Source: Ciona savignyi (Eukaryota > Chordata > Ascidiacea > Phlebobranchia > Cionidae). From it: a stretch of 64,000 nucleotides of DNA. The notes under the pieces were generated by a model. It searched no databases. It was not told the DNA's origin and saw only the letters and a list, made by a program, of their open reading frames with translations. A program made the position numbers and the translations under genes. The DNA lies in the NCBI GenBank assembly GCA_000149265.1, contig CH003323.1:184454-248453 (forward strand). Reading direction: 5' to 3'. Position 1 is the first letter of the stretch, and every line of letters starts with the position of its first letter. Of the stretch, positions 22,530 through 35,040 are shown in pieces.

Positions 22530-22778
22530 GGTGTCAGCAGAAATAACTTGTTTTAAGAACAGGCCATGAAGAAACTTATCATCCAAACACTTTTGAATTG
22601 CTACTTGAGCATTCTTGTTAGCTTGGAAGTGGTCTGTGCAAACTAGCTTTTGCTTCTTTGTATGTTTTTGCACATGAATTGGTACAATTAGTCCATGGCC
22701 TGACTTAGCTACAAAAAAACTTTCTTCTTCTGGGCAAGACCTTTTAAATGTTGTTTCTGGCAGTGCATTCTCAGACTA
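22530..22778 (-). pseudogene. unidentified coding fragment
   Basis: The minus strand is open for about 83 codons (without a start codon) reading ENALPETTFKRSCPEEESFF and AKSGHGLIVPIHVQKHTKKQ, ending at a stop near 22530. Composition looks protein-like and the stretch ends next to a hAT terminus at 22782, so it may be the exon of a decayed repeated gene. I do not recognise it. Confidence 0.35.
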
Positions 22779-22781
22779 GAG

Positions 22782-22960
22782 CAGGGGTCGGCAATCTTTT
22801 TTATAGTCGCTGACCAAAATCAAACTCAACACAAGAAAAGTTTTTTGTCAAAGGACACAGCCGACCAGCTAGTGGTTGGTTCGATACATGCTACTATCTA
22901 TATAACGCTATCCAGTCGAAAAAAAACTTCTATTACGCCCTTTAGCTTTACAGAATTAAT
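22782..22960 (+). mobile_element. hAT-type left terminus
   Basis: CAGGGGTCGGCAATCTTTTTTATAG at 22782 is a hAT-like end, followed by GACACAGCCGACCAGCTAG. No matching right end was found nearby, so this is a truncated element. Confidence 0.45.
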
Positions 22961-23689
22961 TAAAATTTATGTTTATTCATTCACACGTCAATGAGAAAAA
23001 ATTAAGTGTTTTTTCGGACATTGGTAAATTACCTCGAGATAACAAAGAAGGTGCTTTTACACGAACAGCATTCGTCTATTGTGTATGATTTTAATACTAG
23101 AAGAGTGTCAACCGCCTTTATTTGTAAAACACATGTTGTATGCTATATATTCATGTTAGCAGGGTCCCTAATCACAATTTGTATACACCAAGTTTGTAGT
23201 TTGTTTCGAGGTAACTTATCATCCATTGTCAGATATGTATGTGCAAGTCAGGTCCATGTTATCTTATCCCATTCCAGAAAGTTCATAGTTTTGTTTCTGC
23301 AAGTTATCAAACCAAATTTCTTTTTAATGTAGGTAAAATAAAGAATAGGCTAATCGTATTAGATTTACAAATATTTGACCACATATGTTTTAAATTAAAC
23401 AGCCCGATTAAGTTTTTCATGAATTAAAGAAATCTCCTTGGGAAATCACTACTACAATTCTTAAAGGCGATATGCTATGCTTGTCACAATCATAATTTAG
23501 GAACAAATCATAATTTTAAGGGTATTTTATTAGGTATTTTTTCTCATTTGTTAAACGGCAGATACTGGGCTGTAAATAAAAATTAAATGTGAACTAGCCA
23601 CATGCTGTTAAACTATTAGTGTCCAGGAGGTTTTTATTAACTTAAGCTGAAAATGAATATCACAATATATCAAAATGCACGGTACAAGT

Positions 23690-25285
23690 AATAAAATAAA
23701 GGACTATCCATCTGATGTAGAAGGTCGTCTGTCTTTGTTGCAATGGAGAATCAATCGTCAAAGCTTCTAAATTTTATCCTGTAAGTCTAGATCGAATGCA
23801 ACTTGCAGTTAATCCAGACGTAGAAAGCATCTCTCAGACGATGCCGGAACAGACATGTACTTTGGGGATTGCATACAGAAGTGGATATTGTTGCTTTTTA
23901 ACATCCCACCATTAGAGTATATGTCCTCACAAATTTCAGATTTTTTTAGATACATTGAATGAATTCTTCTTTTACAATTGGATCATCACTGCTAACTTGT
24001 TCCGGCTGTTCCAGAACAAGGTCAAACAGAGTATCCATTAGTGAAGTTGATTAAAGCTTCTTGTGCCCACTAACAGTCACAGCAGAAACTGATGACTGCG
24101 ACTCAATATTATTAGCTTTAACCTGTAGAGCATTAAGCTTTTTTAAAGTACTTAGCCTTGTACATCGGGTAAAGCCATGTGGAAATATCAAACATTGATG
24201 GGCCGGCCTTATCGTCATCACTTATGAATACATGCTTGAATCGCCTTTGTAGCGATTTAAGCATGGTTGGTATGTCTAAACTGACAAATTGCAGGTTGAA
24301 TTTCCGTGTTAACCTCGACTTCAAGATTCAAATATTTGGCTGCCAAATATTTAATGAGAGGCACAACCCCTGCCACAGTCACATAGTTGCTACCTTCAAT
24401 GAAATCTGTGACAAGCAGAAGCAAAGCGATGNNNNNNNNNNNNNNNNNNNNNNNNNNNNNNNNNNNNNNNNNNNNNNNNNNNNNNNNNNNNNNNNNNNNN
24501 NNNNNNNNNNNNNNNNNNNNNNNNNNNNNNNGGAATCGGAACCAACACAACTCGCCCTCCATCTCCTTTCAGATAGCAACTATGCCCCTGTGGCAGAGGC
24601 TGTACCTCTCCACACATATGAGAATCATGAAGTCCAGGTTAACCCGCCAATTCAACCTGCAATAACTTCTTCTGGCTGGTCACTGCAGCTTGCACAGGCG
24701 GCTTATCACGGCTAAAATGGAATTCCATCGAGTGGGGACATCAAGAATAAGTTCTAGGGGATTTATCCTCATCAGACTGCTGTAGGAGGGTGCGAAGTGT
24801 ACTTGCTGCCTTATTAGATTGTCGGAAGTATGACACAAGATGCCTTGCAGCCACAATAGCAGCTTCTTTTATTGAAAGCAAATCACATGCATCATGGACA
24901 CAAAGCTGAAGGGTATGGGCTGCGCACCAAACATGGATCCAACTGTGTTTTATTTAACAAGCACGCATCATGTACGTACCGTTGTCCGAAACGATAGCAA
25001 TAATCTGTCTAGGTCTAGGTGAAAGCCCATCCACCACTTCTTTAGCAGCTAAAACAAAATGGTTGACTTCTGTTGAATCGCTTTGTATAAAATGAACTGT
25101 TAAACTCCCAAATATGACTGCTGTCTCACACTAGACCACAAATCTGTAGTTAGTGACGTGTGCTTTACTTTGAATGTCATTCTTCCAGGAAGATTATATA
25201 TCCGGAAGCCAAATGTTTTAAGGAAGTTATGTCCCTCTACCATATTAATTGGCCTCAGATCTCCAACAATTACATTCAGAATTAA
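23690..25285 (-). pseudogene. BED/ZBED-type hAT transposase relic, broken by the assembly gap
   Basis: Read on the minus strand from about 25285 down: a DNA-binding/RNase-H-like part is badly decayed, then VHDACDLLSIKEAAIVAARH and LVSYFRQSNKAASTL (about 24900-24800). After a frameshift comes LELILDVPTRWNS (about 24760-24720), the conserved hAT block with R-W. The VTDFIEGSNYVTVAGVVPLI segment lies near 24415-24350. Then come MFDISTWLYPMYKAKYF and finally YPLLYAIPKVHV with LTASCIRSRLTG, the hAT dimerisation C-terminus (about 23860-23780). Several stops and shifts are present. A related relic lies at 42850-44440. Around the gap the coding order looks duplicated, with similar sequence on both sides. 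Confidence 0.65.
24432..24531. other. assembly gap of 100 N
   Basis: Exactly 100 unknown bases, a common placeholder for a gap of unknown size. Open frames drawn through it are artefacts. The repeated hAT sequence on both sides suggests that the assembly broke on a repeat. Confidence 0.98.
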
Positions 25286-25289
25286 CTTG

Positions 25290-26374
25290 GTAATTTGTAG
25301 GTGTATGTGTCAAGTTTTTTCTGGTATATATTCGCAGGTTGTGTATCTTCTTTTAAACTGCAGTCTGCAACACAATAATACAAAATTTAAAGACTAAAAA
25401 CAAATCAATACTAAATCTTTTGCGCTAAAAACTGTTACATATTAAATTAACTTCAAAGCTTAAACAGATAGTTCATCATATTATTTAACTCACCTGGAAC
25501 TGGACGTAGATGTACTACAAGTTGCTGAAGTTGGGACATCAGCAAATGGGCGCTTGCTTCTGAAATGTTTAAGCAGGCTACCTGTGCTGTTGCAATAAGT
25601 TAAAACTACTTTACAATATAATAGTTGTCTCCATCTGACTGTAAGGCTGGATTCACACCAGAACGACATTTTGTCGTACGTCCGACAAAAACGTTCTTGT
25701 CGTAAGCGTGTTTTTCGTTTTTTTATTTTGGTCGATTCACACCAATAAAACGTGTTTCGGTCTTTTTAACTAAAGAAAGACATCATAATTTATTAATTGG
25801 TATTCGGAGTACTATCGTCATAAGACACCAATTAACTTGGATAAATCCTACATGGTAATGGAACCTTAAAAAATCACATTTTTGAAGTATGACCACCTAA
25901 CTTTTTCCTGAATTACTTAGACTGAAGCCAATTACAGAGAAAAACACACTTCCATATAATCAGTATTACAACCTTAAATCGTTAACATTTTTACACTACA
26001 TGGCTGCCAAAACTTTACTAGAGATGTCTTATTTTGGTTGTTCTTCTGCCAAAGTTTTGTACCAGAACCAACCTAAGAAGTGTGGCATAGTAATTTAAAG
26101 TGGTGCCAATATGCGCTTTGACAACCAAAAAAACATTAACTCGGATAAATACATTGGAGAGGGTAAATGTATATTGGTTTTATCTGTACAAATAAAACAA
26201 TGACATTTGTTTTTGCCCACAGTTCATATCACCCATATAAACAAGCAGTATGGAGAGTGTTGTAGACAGAACAATGAACATGATAATTAAAATGGAAATA
26301 ACTCAATTAACATTAACAATTTATTTACTACACTGCACAAAATGGATACAGAAATGTAAATTAGTTAAATAGTA
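25290..26374. other. unassigned stretch with a possible MITE end
   Basis: GGCTGGATTCACACCAGAAC at about 25648 and GGTCGATTCACACCAATAAA at about 25729 are similar, suggesting a short repeat element. Its termini are not clear. The rest shows nothing I can support. Confidence 0.35.
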
Positions 26375-26897
26375 TGTAGCGACCTCATATGTTTACATAA
26401 GATTTATGATGGCCGCAGACGACATCTGCGCTGACATTGCGTCATCACTGAACTATTATTACCGCAGCTGACGAATAACCTTCTCTATTTAAGTTTATTT
26501 CACTTTGGCTCGAGACGATGGAAGGCTCCTCTAACGGAGAGCTCCTAGAGAGAGTCCTAACGCATTAAGTAATATTCTTGTATGTGAAGAATACTGAGAG
26601 TTTTTACCTGAAATCTATGTCGTTTAAACATCTAACGATTTAACTCGCAATTGGTACTAAGTTATTCGCCTCAATTGCTCAATACAATTGATGTTATAAA
26701 ACTACTGAGGCGTTTATCGGTGAACTACAGGAGATCAGTCAAAGAGACATTTACGCAGAAAACCTCAATTAATTAGCGCACCTTCGAGAGTCGAGATAGC
26801 GCGTTGGGAATCGCATCAGGTGTTGTAAACCGGCTTACCTGGGGCCTACAAGGAACAATCTAGCGAAATAGGCAGCGACCTGCAACGGCTCCCTACA
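26375..26897 (+). mobile_element. candidate solo LTR
   Basis: A 523 bp stretch beginning TGTAGCGACC and ending CTCCCTACA, so it obeys the TG...CA rule. A TATTTAAG box lies at about 26487. Flanks AGTA and AGTG are a 3/4 match. No internal region adjoins it. TGTAGC also occurs at the putative 3' LTR of the gypsy element (16400), but the two sequences otherwise differ. Confidence 0.45.
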
Positions 26898-26899
26898 AG

Positions 26900-29586
26900 T
26901 GATACTAGCGGGATGCTCACAAACCATTTTAAAAAGTAAAGCATTGCCTTGGTACTTTTCAGTTACCGGCAGTAATTTGCAGAAGAAGTAAGTAAAATTG
27001 ATATTCTACCAGACTGTTTCATTGCAAAATATTTCCATATCTGTATCAGTGTTGTAAGATGATGATCTTGAATTAGTGGAACTGGTCCAGTCATGCTGTA
27101 AACACAAATGTATACTGGTGTTATTCAACATTAATATAATCCACAATATCAAAAAATAAGTGTACAGGATTATAGGATTGATTATATTTGTTTCACTATG
27201 GTAATGCAATTATAGAACTCACGGCCTGTGGTAATCTAATAATTGCTTGGATGCAAAACTTCATTTTTTTACCATTCAATCCAATAAAACAAAAAGTAGA
27301 ATCATATATATATATGATTGTTTATAGAACAATAGTTGTGGAGAAATGCGGTTGGGAGGTTGAAAGCTAGGTGGCGGATTTTAAAAAGGCAATCAGATGT
27401 TGATGTAGGAGTTCCCCTAACATTATTGCAGCTTGTTCATAATGCACAAACACAACCTTTGCGAGGAAACCCAAACCCCTGTTCCCAGGGATAGTGAACT
27501 GAGAGAGTAACTCAAAGTTCCTCTCGTCGCAGCCAAGTGCTGTTGTTGACAGCCATATATCACAAACCATTGTCCAGCGCGAAAAATTTATCATCATCTA
27601 GTTGTGTGGTCTGTTGCTGTGGCCGGTGCTTCAGAAGATGCTTTTTTGGAGGGACGCACATCAGATGAGCAATGGGGTGAATCTTCATCATAACCCTCTA
27701 ATGTTCGAGAGCTTCGAGGTATAGGGGCTCTTTTCCGGAATCAAATCCGAAATGAGGAGAGAAGTGTGGGCCTGAAAAAAAAATGTTATCACAAAAACAA
27801 CATGGTATGGCTACATCAGCCGGCATGCACAGCATAATCATGACTTATAAACGTGGTCGAGTTCCTAAGTATGCATCCAATATGGCCAGTCCAATTCTTT
27901 GGATGAAGCGCCAGATGTATTTAATCTCGATTTAATTTTATAATACTGTGATTATACGGTGTTTACTTTACATTAACTACATGGACATGTAGTATACTTT
28001 GTTTGTACTGTGTCTTTTTAAATGCTTGAGAGCTAGATCCACACACAAACTTGCACGCTGGCATACATATGTAATCTGGGTTTTGTTTCCCATGGATAGG
28101 CTCGTCTTATACATCAGTAATATAGCCCGAAATCAACGACATGGTGACTCGAGCAACAGTGTGAATCTGCTGGTGCCTATTTAAAAGTAGAGCAAGAGCA
28201 GTTTAACCTAAATTTTGAGTTGTTTAATATTTTCACAGTACTAAAGTTGTTGAATTGTAATGGGAACTATTAACATTTCGTGGAGTTTTTGTTTACTGAT
28301 GCTCTCACATAAAGTTACAATTTCGAACAATTTTATCCCGCTACATATTTAATATTAGCGGTACTCAATAAACTTTAAACGTGTGTGAAGAATATGGTAT
28401 AGTTTACATTACTGGTGATACTTGAAGAAAACATTATTTTGGGGAATTTAATTAAATGAAAAAAAGTCGTACAAACATAGCACATTCTAACTTGGTTATG
28501 TTATTTTTTACTATTAGTGGGCACTGGGGCAGTGGGTCCAATTGCATAAAGGCACAAAACTTATTATTACACGGAAGCATCGCATCCCTCCTGATACATA
28601 TACAGTGTAAATCTTTAATTGAATCATATCACTTGCAAGATGGAAATGAAATAAAACTTTTCCTCAATTCCAATTAATTGTTTCTGTTTTGTTGGAAATC
28701 GTGCATTTTTTCAGGTTTAGACCAACCACTTGTGTATGGGCCACAGGTTCCTGAAAATGAAGTAGGACTACCTATTATATAAATGTAGTAAAAACAGACT
28801 ATATTATTTATTATCCAACTAATAAATAAATACTTACAGCCATCCCAAACTCTTTTCTGAAGTATTGTTTTCTAAAGGATGGATGGATATGACAATCGTG
28901 ACAGCAAAAACTGATGGATGTATGTGTCAACCTGACATAAATGGCTTATTGTTGGTCCATTCTTACAATCATTGTTACTGCTTTTTGCTTAGTGATCACA
29001 AATTCTGTTTTTTTTGTACATTCCGTCCGTACAAGCAGCGATAAAATGGAGAAGAGAGCTTGAAACATCGTCAATTGAGGAGTCGTTTATATTATGTTTT
29101 GCTTTTAGGAATAACAAATATTTTGCACACTCATCACCTAGATAGATAGATCATCAGTATTGGGGATAACGTTTACAGATGTTTTGCATTGGCACTGTTG
29201 AACGACTCTTGTTGAACGGGAGGAGTGAGTCACTTTCATTAAATGTGATCGTAGTAGCATCACAATGTTGTTCACCGCTGTTCTTGTAATTTACACCGTG
29301 CACTCGACGCAAATGTCTTTGCAGTGAATTAAGTTTTGTGTAAAGTTTTTTGACAATATGTATATTTATATTTCTCTTGATTCAGAGTTTGATACAGGTA
29401 AATAATACCACCATCGCATTCATTGCTTTTTTTATCATTATTTTTCCCGCCTAACCGGTTTACCGTTTCACTCTCCAGTTCATGTTGCCTAAACTCAATG
29501 TTTCAAAACATTTCTTCTGATCTTATTTTTTAAAAGCCATCCATGTAGAATGGAAATTTTTAAATTAAAAGTATTGTGCTTGTTTA
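26900..29586. other. unassigned stretch
   Basis: A minus-strand frame at 27367-27597 (76 codons) has protein-like composition, and upstream sequence to about 27740 is also partly open (PRSSRTLEGYDEDSPHCSS). It may be an exon fragment of unknown type. Other short frames look like chance. Confidence 0.35.
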
Positions 29587-29852
29587 GGATAGGATAGGAT
29601 AGGATATTCATGTTTATCCCCGTGAATGGGAAAACCAAGGGGGTCATCACACGGGCAATCGTCAGATCACCTCGCGCCCATCGTCGGGTTACCGGAGCTA
29701 TTGCAGTGTGTTGTATATGATAGACACGTTCCTTCAATTTGGTAGAACCCATTATTAATCCGCTGGGTTCGTGCCTTGCCCAAGGACACAACCGACTACC
29801 TAGCAACCAGTTCGCACCTGCGACGCACTTAACCGCTAGACCACCGGGCCGG
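29587..29852 (-). repeat. SINE copy, near full length
   Basis: On the minus strand it runs from CGGCCCGGTGGTCTAGCGG (tRNA-like A-box region) through GGTGCGAACTGGTTGC (B-box region), TTGGGCAAGGCACGAACC and CTCCGGTAACCCGACG to CACGGGGATAAACATGAAT, and ends in four tandem ATCCT units. This is the best-preserved copy together with 39369-39632. Open frames across it are repeat sequence. Confidence 0.8.
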
Positions 29853-29859
29853 ACTTTTA

Positions 29860-30960
29860 TCGTGTTTTTTCTCATGTGGTAAAAATAAGTACATTTATTT
29901 GTACATAAATATCTGGAAAGGCGTAAATATTAAGAGCTCGTGCAGAAGTTTAAAATTTGATTAAGTCGGTAGTCTTCACAGAATCAAAATGTCGACGTTA
30001 GATTGTGCAAGATTAAGGTAAAATAGTTTTGAAAATGAAGCCAAGATTTAGAAAGTAAGTAAACAACACACACACCGGTTTTGAACATATGTTATATCAT
30101 AATTAAATTATGCTGGTAAAAGACCAGTATGAGAAGTGTGGCCGATTTCCATCAATACATTACCACCATTTGGTGGTTTTATTTTTTATACATAAAAAAA
30201 AACGATTTTAACTGACCAGTACTAAAATTGCAGGTAAAAAGCAGCGAATATGGTAGCTTTGTTTTATGTCCAGAAAAATGATGTTAAATTCTTTTTTTGT
30301 AATCCATATTGGTTTCAGAAACACAAAGAAGATATACTTTTGGCAAAAAAATATTATTAATTCCATACATATTACTGCTTCCCTCTGCAACTAAAGTTTG
30401 TTTTCAACATTCAGCTACTAAATGAAAGAACGAACGACCGTTACGAAAAAGACCAAATTTTTAACATATTTTTCCTTTTTTTATGTTGCATTTACATGTC
30501 TGACAACTTGCCGTTATAATAAAGTTGTTTAACCAAAATAAAAAAATGTACTGCTTGCTTGGTTCACTGCTTTACTTAATAAACTACTACGTAACAATAC
30601 GGTCATCAACCATATCTGGGGCTAGCGCCCCACACAGAGTGGATTGACAGCAGGATTGGAACTTGCAAACTGCAGTTGGCTGTTTGCTCTTAATTTTGCC
30701 GAAATTAGAGAAATTTAATTTTTATTCGACCCGTTAAAAGATTTTAGGCTCCGTTATGGAGATTGGGTATAAAGCAAGGCTTAGATTACGTTATCCACGT
30801 ATTAGATATTTTAGGTCATACGTACAGAGGGAAACCTTGAAAATCCTTTATTAGTGATTGATGTCGATCGACTATACGAAAAGGACAAAAAATAAATTAA
30901 AATGTAAAGACGGTTTTAAACTTTAATTAAGCCTATTTAAACGGAAAACGTTTGTCAGAT
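29860..30960. other. unassigned AT-rich stretch
   Basis: No recognisable gene or repeat. Confidence 0.45.
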
Positions 30961-30963
30961 TAA

Positions 30964-32046
30964 AATGCCGATGACACCTGCAGAACGACAGTTAAAGTAA
31001 GAAAATCAGACAGTGGGGATTGGGGGGAAAAGGAACGAATAAGGTCGAAATTAAGAAGAGCAAGAAGCAAAGGAAAATGAGTGTCGGAGAGAGAAAACTA
31101 CAAGGTGGGAAAAACAGAAAATGACAGATATAGACGGGGAGGGACCATACAAGACTCTCGGGGCCCAGAGGAAAGCAGCCACACGAGCCAAAAGGCTGCT
31201 GTGCTTGTGGTGGCGTTACCAAAATCACCAAGACGGAAGAAAAAGGTGGTCGCTTTCAAAAAAATTCAATGTAATTTCTTCGCAACGTCGCATGGAAAAG
31301 GCCCCGTTGACGAAATTGGGGGAGTCATAAAAAGGTCGTTTTTTCGGGCTGTGAAGTGTGGCAGGAGCATTGTTCAAAATGCTAAAAGAATTTGTTGACT
31401 GCGCAGCCCAAGCATCCAAAGTTAAATGCATTTTATTTATTTCCGCCGACCTGAACGAAAGAAGCAGGTACTACTTACAACTGGATGAATTCGATATTTC
31501 CCAGGTATTTATTTATTCAGACTTAGATTCATATTAAAGTTGCATAATTTAAATCTAGGCTATATAAACTTACTGCTAAACAAACGTCTTTTCCCGGCGA
31601 CACAGGACACACACACAACACAGAACTGATCAAATCACAAAACGAGCAGCTCCAGAAATTTTTTAAGACGTAACTTTATTTCTGTAGTCTAAGCTCTTTT
31701 TTTTATTTCTACTTTAAGACTCATGTTTCCACAAAGCACGGTACGGGAGTATGTCACCAGTTATCACGGGATTTTGTACCCGATGCAAATAAAAATGTTT
31801 CCGAGTTCGCCATAGGGGAGTTTGTCGTGGTACAATTTGAAGGAAAAATGTACCCAGGGCACCTGGAGGAAACAAACAAACCGTGAGGAATTTGTGGTAT
31901 CTGCCATGGAGCAGTACGGGGGCAAAGGGTGGAAGTGGCCAAGCCGACCAGATGTATTGATTGACATACCAGCCGCGCCACCTCATACGTCGACTCTTCC
32001 CCCACGCCCACTAAATGCGCGAGATTGTTATTTTATGTTATGTTTT
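30964..32046 (+). pseudogene. broken copy of an uncharacterised repeated animal gene (FFATSHGKG family)
   Basis: ATG at 30964 encodes MPMTPAERQLK, a basic N-terminus seen in a multi-copy family of uncharacterised invertebrate and fish proteins. Sequence from 31081 to 31398 encodes SPRRKKKVVAFKKIQCNFFA then TSHGKGPVDEIGGVIKRSFF and CGRSIVQNAKRIC. The HGKG-(V/A)D-IGG-KR motif is characteristic of the family. After about 31400 the frame is lost. From about 31800 the C-terminal block returns: AIGEFVVVQFEGKMYPGHLE, then in the next frame MEQYGGKGWKWPSRPDVL, ending near TAA 32047-32049. Stops and shifts show that it is dead. The function of the family is not known to me; its copy number suggests transposon linkage. 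Confidence 0.5.
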
Positions 32047-32049
32047 TAA

Positions 32050-32936
32050 AAGTCATTTAAGTTATATTTAGTTGAATTGTACGATTTATAAAATGCAAAA
32101 AAAACTTGAACGATCTTAACATTGAAGTATGTCAATGTTACATCAAACGACTAAAAACTTTTTATATATGCCACGCAAACTGAAAGGGATGAAAAAAAGA
32201 TGTTCCCTTGGTCGTTTAGCTATCCTGACAAATAAGAACGACCATTACGGTAGAAAAAGATATACAAAACTTCAAGCTCAAAATAAAGCAGTTGACTGAC
32301 TCTTTCTGTCTAAAATGAGGTAGGTAGAACTTTGGTTAAACCTTTGGATTTGTTTCTTTCCTCTTTGGTCTAACACCCGATCCGCCTATTTTTCCTCGCT
32401 TTTAGCGCGGCGTGAAAATGAGACAGATCGTCCTTGTAGCGGGACTGTCATATGCGATTTATCTGCTGGCAGATGGCTGATCTTATGTTTGCTGTATCTG
32501 CTGGGATTGCGCCCTCAAGCGTATGAACGCATTTAGCGATTTTTACTATTGTTTGTTTTCAGGTTGTGGTAACTGGGTTCTGGTTAGGCATAAAATTCTC
32601 TGTGATGACGATTTGTGTATAGCATTGTGGCGGCAGTGATGAGTGTTTCGTGCCCACTTAGTACAGATGCAGTCTTATGTCAACGAAGCTTACGGTAAAA
32701 GTACCGGCATGTACCAGGAAGGATATGCGATATTGTCACCAACCACATTATGTGTGTTATTTGCCCTTGCAGTATGAATCAATAAAATGTATATAACATG
32801 TAATTAGCTATTTAACAAAAAATAAATCGAGAAAGAAGCGGATACAACAGCTTTTGCAAATCAATGAAAGGAAAAAAAAGTAAACCTGAGTTATCCATCA
32901 AAGGCAGTATTATTATTTAAACCTATGATCCAAGCT
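32050..32936. other. unassigned stretch
   Basis: Nothing recognisable. Confidence 0.45.
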
Positions 32937-33125
32937 TTATCACACAGGCAATCGTCAGATTACCTCGCGCCCTTGCAGTGCGTTGTATATGATGATTAAG
33001 GCAATCCCACTTGTTTTAATTTAAGTGCCTTGCCCAAGAGCACAACCGACTAGCTACTGACTGGTTTCGATCCAACAACCTTTTGGCTGAAAGCCGACGC
33101 TCTAACCGTCTGAGCTGACTGTTAC
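32937..33125 (-). repeat. SINE copy, partial
   Basis: On the minus strand it runs from GTCAGCTCAGACGGTTAGAG (tRNA-like head) through GGTTGTTGGATCGAAACCAG and GTGCTCTTGGGCAAGGCAC to GGGCGCGAGGTAATCTGACG and ATTGCCTGTGTGATA. An internal part between the head and the CTCCGG block is deleted. The head, with GGTTCGA-type B box, is clearly tRNA-like. Confidence 0.75.
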
Positions 33126-34685
33126 AACTTAAAAGTTTTTCGTATTAAATACAAGTTTATATGTATATTGTATATATACTTACAATCAGAACGACAAAAT
33201 TGGAACAACGTATTAGCAAAAACTGAAAATAGTATATATAACAAACTCAGTCAGTAAGTGATGGAAGAATAAGTTTGTTTACATTGTATGTAAGAAAATT
33301 GATCTCGGTTGGTTAAACATATATAGTTTTAGCACCCCTACTTTTCTCTGATACTTTTATCGGGGCAAGTGCATTTGGCCGCTCGGCGCTAAACCAAAAG
33401 GTCGTCACTTTAGGCTGTCCTTTCCAGTTTGTAAAGTCGGTGCTTGTCTGATTTCTGTCTCCGATAACTTACAGCATATAATTCAGACAATAGACGCACG
33501 GTAATACTTTATTCTGTAAGCTGCATTCTATTATTACTTAGAATGCAGCGCTTAGTATAACGCGAATGGTGGCATTATTAGATGTACGGTATATACAACA
33601 ATATATATAGCAAGGAGGGACACTCTCGACGCCTCTTTTAATTGCGATAATGACTGTGTTTTAGTTACAAAGGGCGGTGTAGTTGTGTCGTAAATACGAC
33701 GCAAATGACTTGTTAGATATATACGTCGTTCACATACGGGTTCTACAAACAATATACGTGATCATTATACATAAACAATTATATTAGTTCCCGAAAGCAT
33801 CGATTCACCACATAGTAGTCAGCAAGCAGTATTTGGCATGTTGTTTGATTTTGTAGGGTTAGTTTTTAGTTCAAACCATCCATGTTCAATGTTCTAGTTG
33901 CTTTTAATTTTTGTTAAGGATTAAATCTTTAAAACATAGAGACTAACAGGATACCAGTACCAATGTTTCAAATTTTATGATTAAGTAATGTTTCAATCAA
34001 TTCGTTTTAAAAAATTGACTTTAAACCAATTAATTGCAAAGCACAATAATATCCCCTAAAACACATTCATTTTTATTATTAGTGCAACATCCTCGAACAA
34101 CTTGGAGTCAGGGTGGGGAGGATTGGGATTGCATCAGGGACATACATTTATTTGGGTCTTCCGATGCAATGTCATTTTTTCCCCCAGTCTGACATTCGAA
34201 CTAATTTTGTTGCGGGAAACCAGAGACCAATTACAATTAGTATGTATCATAATTTTTTAAATATCATCCATAAATCTGCCATTTATGTAACAACTATGTT
34301 TCAAGAATGTAAATCCAGCTAGGCGGCAGGCATTATTTATTATATTAACCCTTTTAATGTAGGAAAGAAAGCAAAGGTTTTCCAGATACCGGTATTCCCT
34401 TATTTATTATTTACGTCGTCAATTCCTGTTTAATAACATTTCTACACTATACTGGGATGATGGAAAAATATATACCTCCAAAACAGTTATTATTTTATTG
34501 CCAGCTGACGCTGTAGCTCGCACCACCCGGATGGACGCCTTATGTATGATTTTTAACAGCCCGTACGTACACGTACATCGTACATCCATCGTACCTCTAA
34601 TGTACACCAACACCTAGAAAAACGATTAGAACAAAATTTGAGGTCGCAATTCCTAGCGGTTCAAACGTTACGGCAGGAAGAAAAA
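33126..34685. other. unassigned stretch
   Basis: Short open frames such as 34113-34322 (plus) show no recognisable motif. Confidence 0.45.
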
Positions 34686-34689
34686 CCGG

Positions 34690-35040
34690 TTTATAAGCCA
34701 AACTTTAAGAGTGCCTTTTAAAGATCTTCCTCTCGCTTACATTTGAAGTAATACATGATACCGTTATTGAACAGCAGCCATGGGCAAATGAATCGGTGTT
34801 TGATGGCAAAGTACCAACAGAAACAGTTAAATTTTTGGCAGGAGTTTTTGCGCTACCAAATTTCAACAGGAGGTAAAACGCCTTTTGAGGAATTGGCGAC
34901 TTATAGCAACACCAATAAGTAATGAATGCCGTGGTTGAACGGAGTTTTTCGACAGTTACTCACGTCAAGAACAAGGTGCGAAATCGTATAGGGTCCCGAA
35001 AAGTGTTGCCGCGACTTCTCAGTTACGCCAAACATAAATA
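34690..35040 (+). pseudogene. hAT transposase C-terminal fragment
   Basis: The plus strand, across frame changes, reads ESVFDGKVPTETVKFWQEFL and then, after about 34910, PISNAVVERSFSTVTHVKNK and VRNRIGS. The PISNA-VER-FS---VK-K-RNR pattern is the hAT dimerisation domain. Only the last part of the gene remains. Confidence 0.65.

Noticed and set aside
24179..24715. 178-codon open frame across the N gap
   Set aside because: It is read through 100 N and runs antisense to the hAT relic. The length is an artefact.
29495..29875. 126-codon minus-strand frame
   Set aside because: It is the translation of a SINE copy, and the same words occur in frames over the other SINE copies.
31714..32011. Minus-strand frames of 67-90 codons
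   Set aside because: They are shadows of the plus-strand FFATSHGKG-family C-terminus, whose motif order is convincing.
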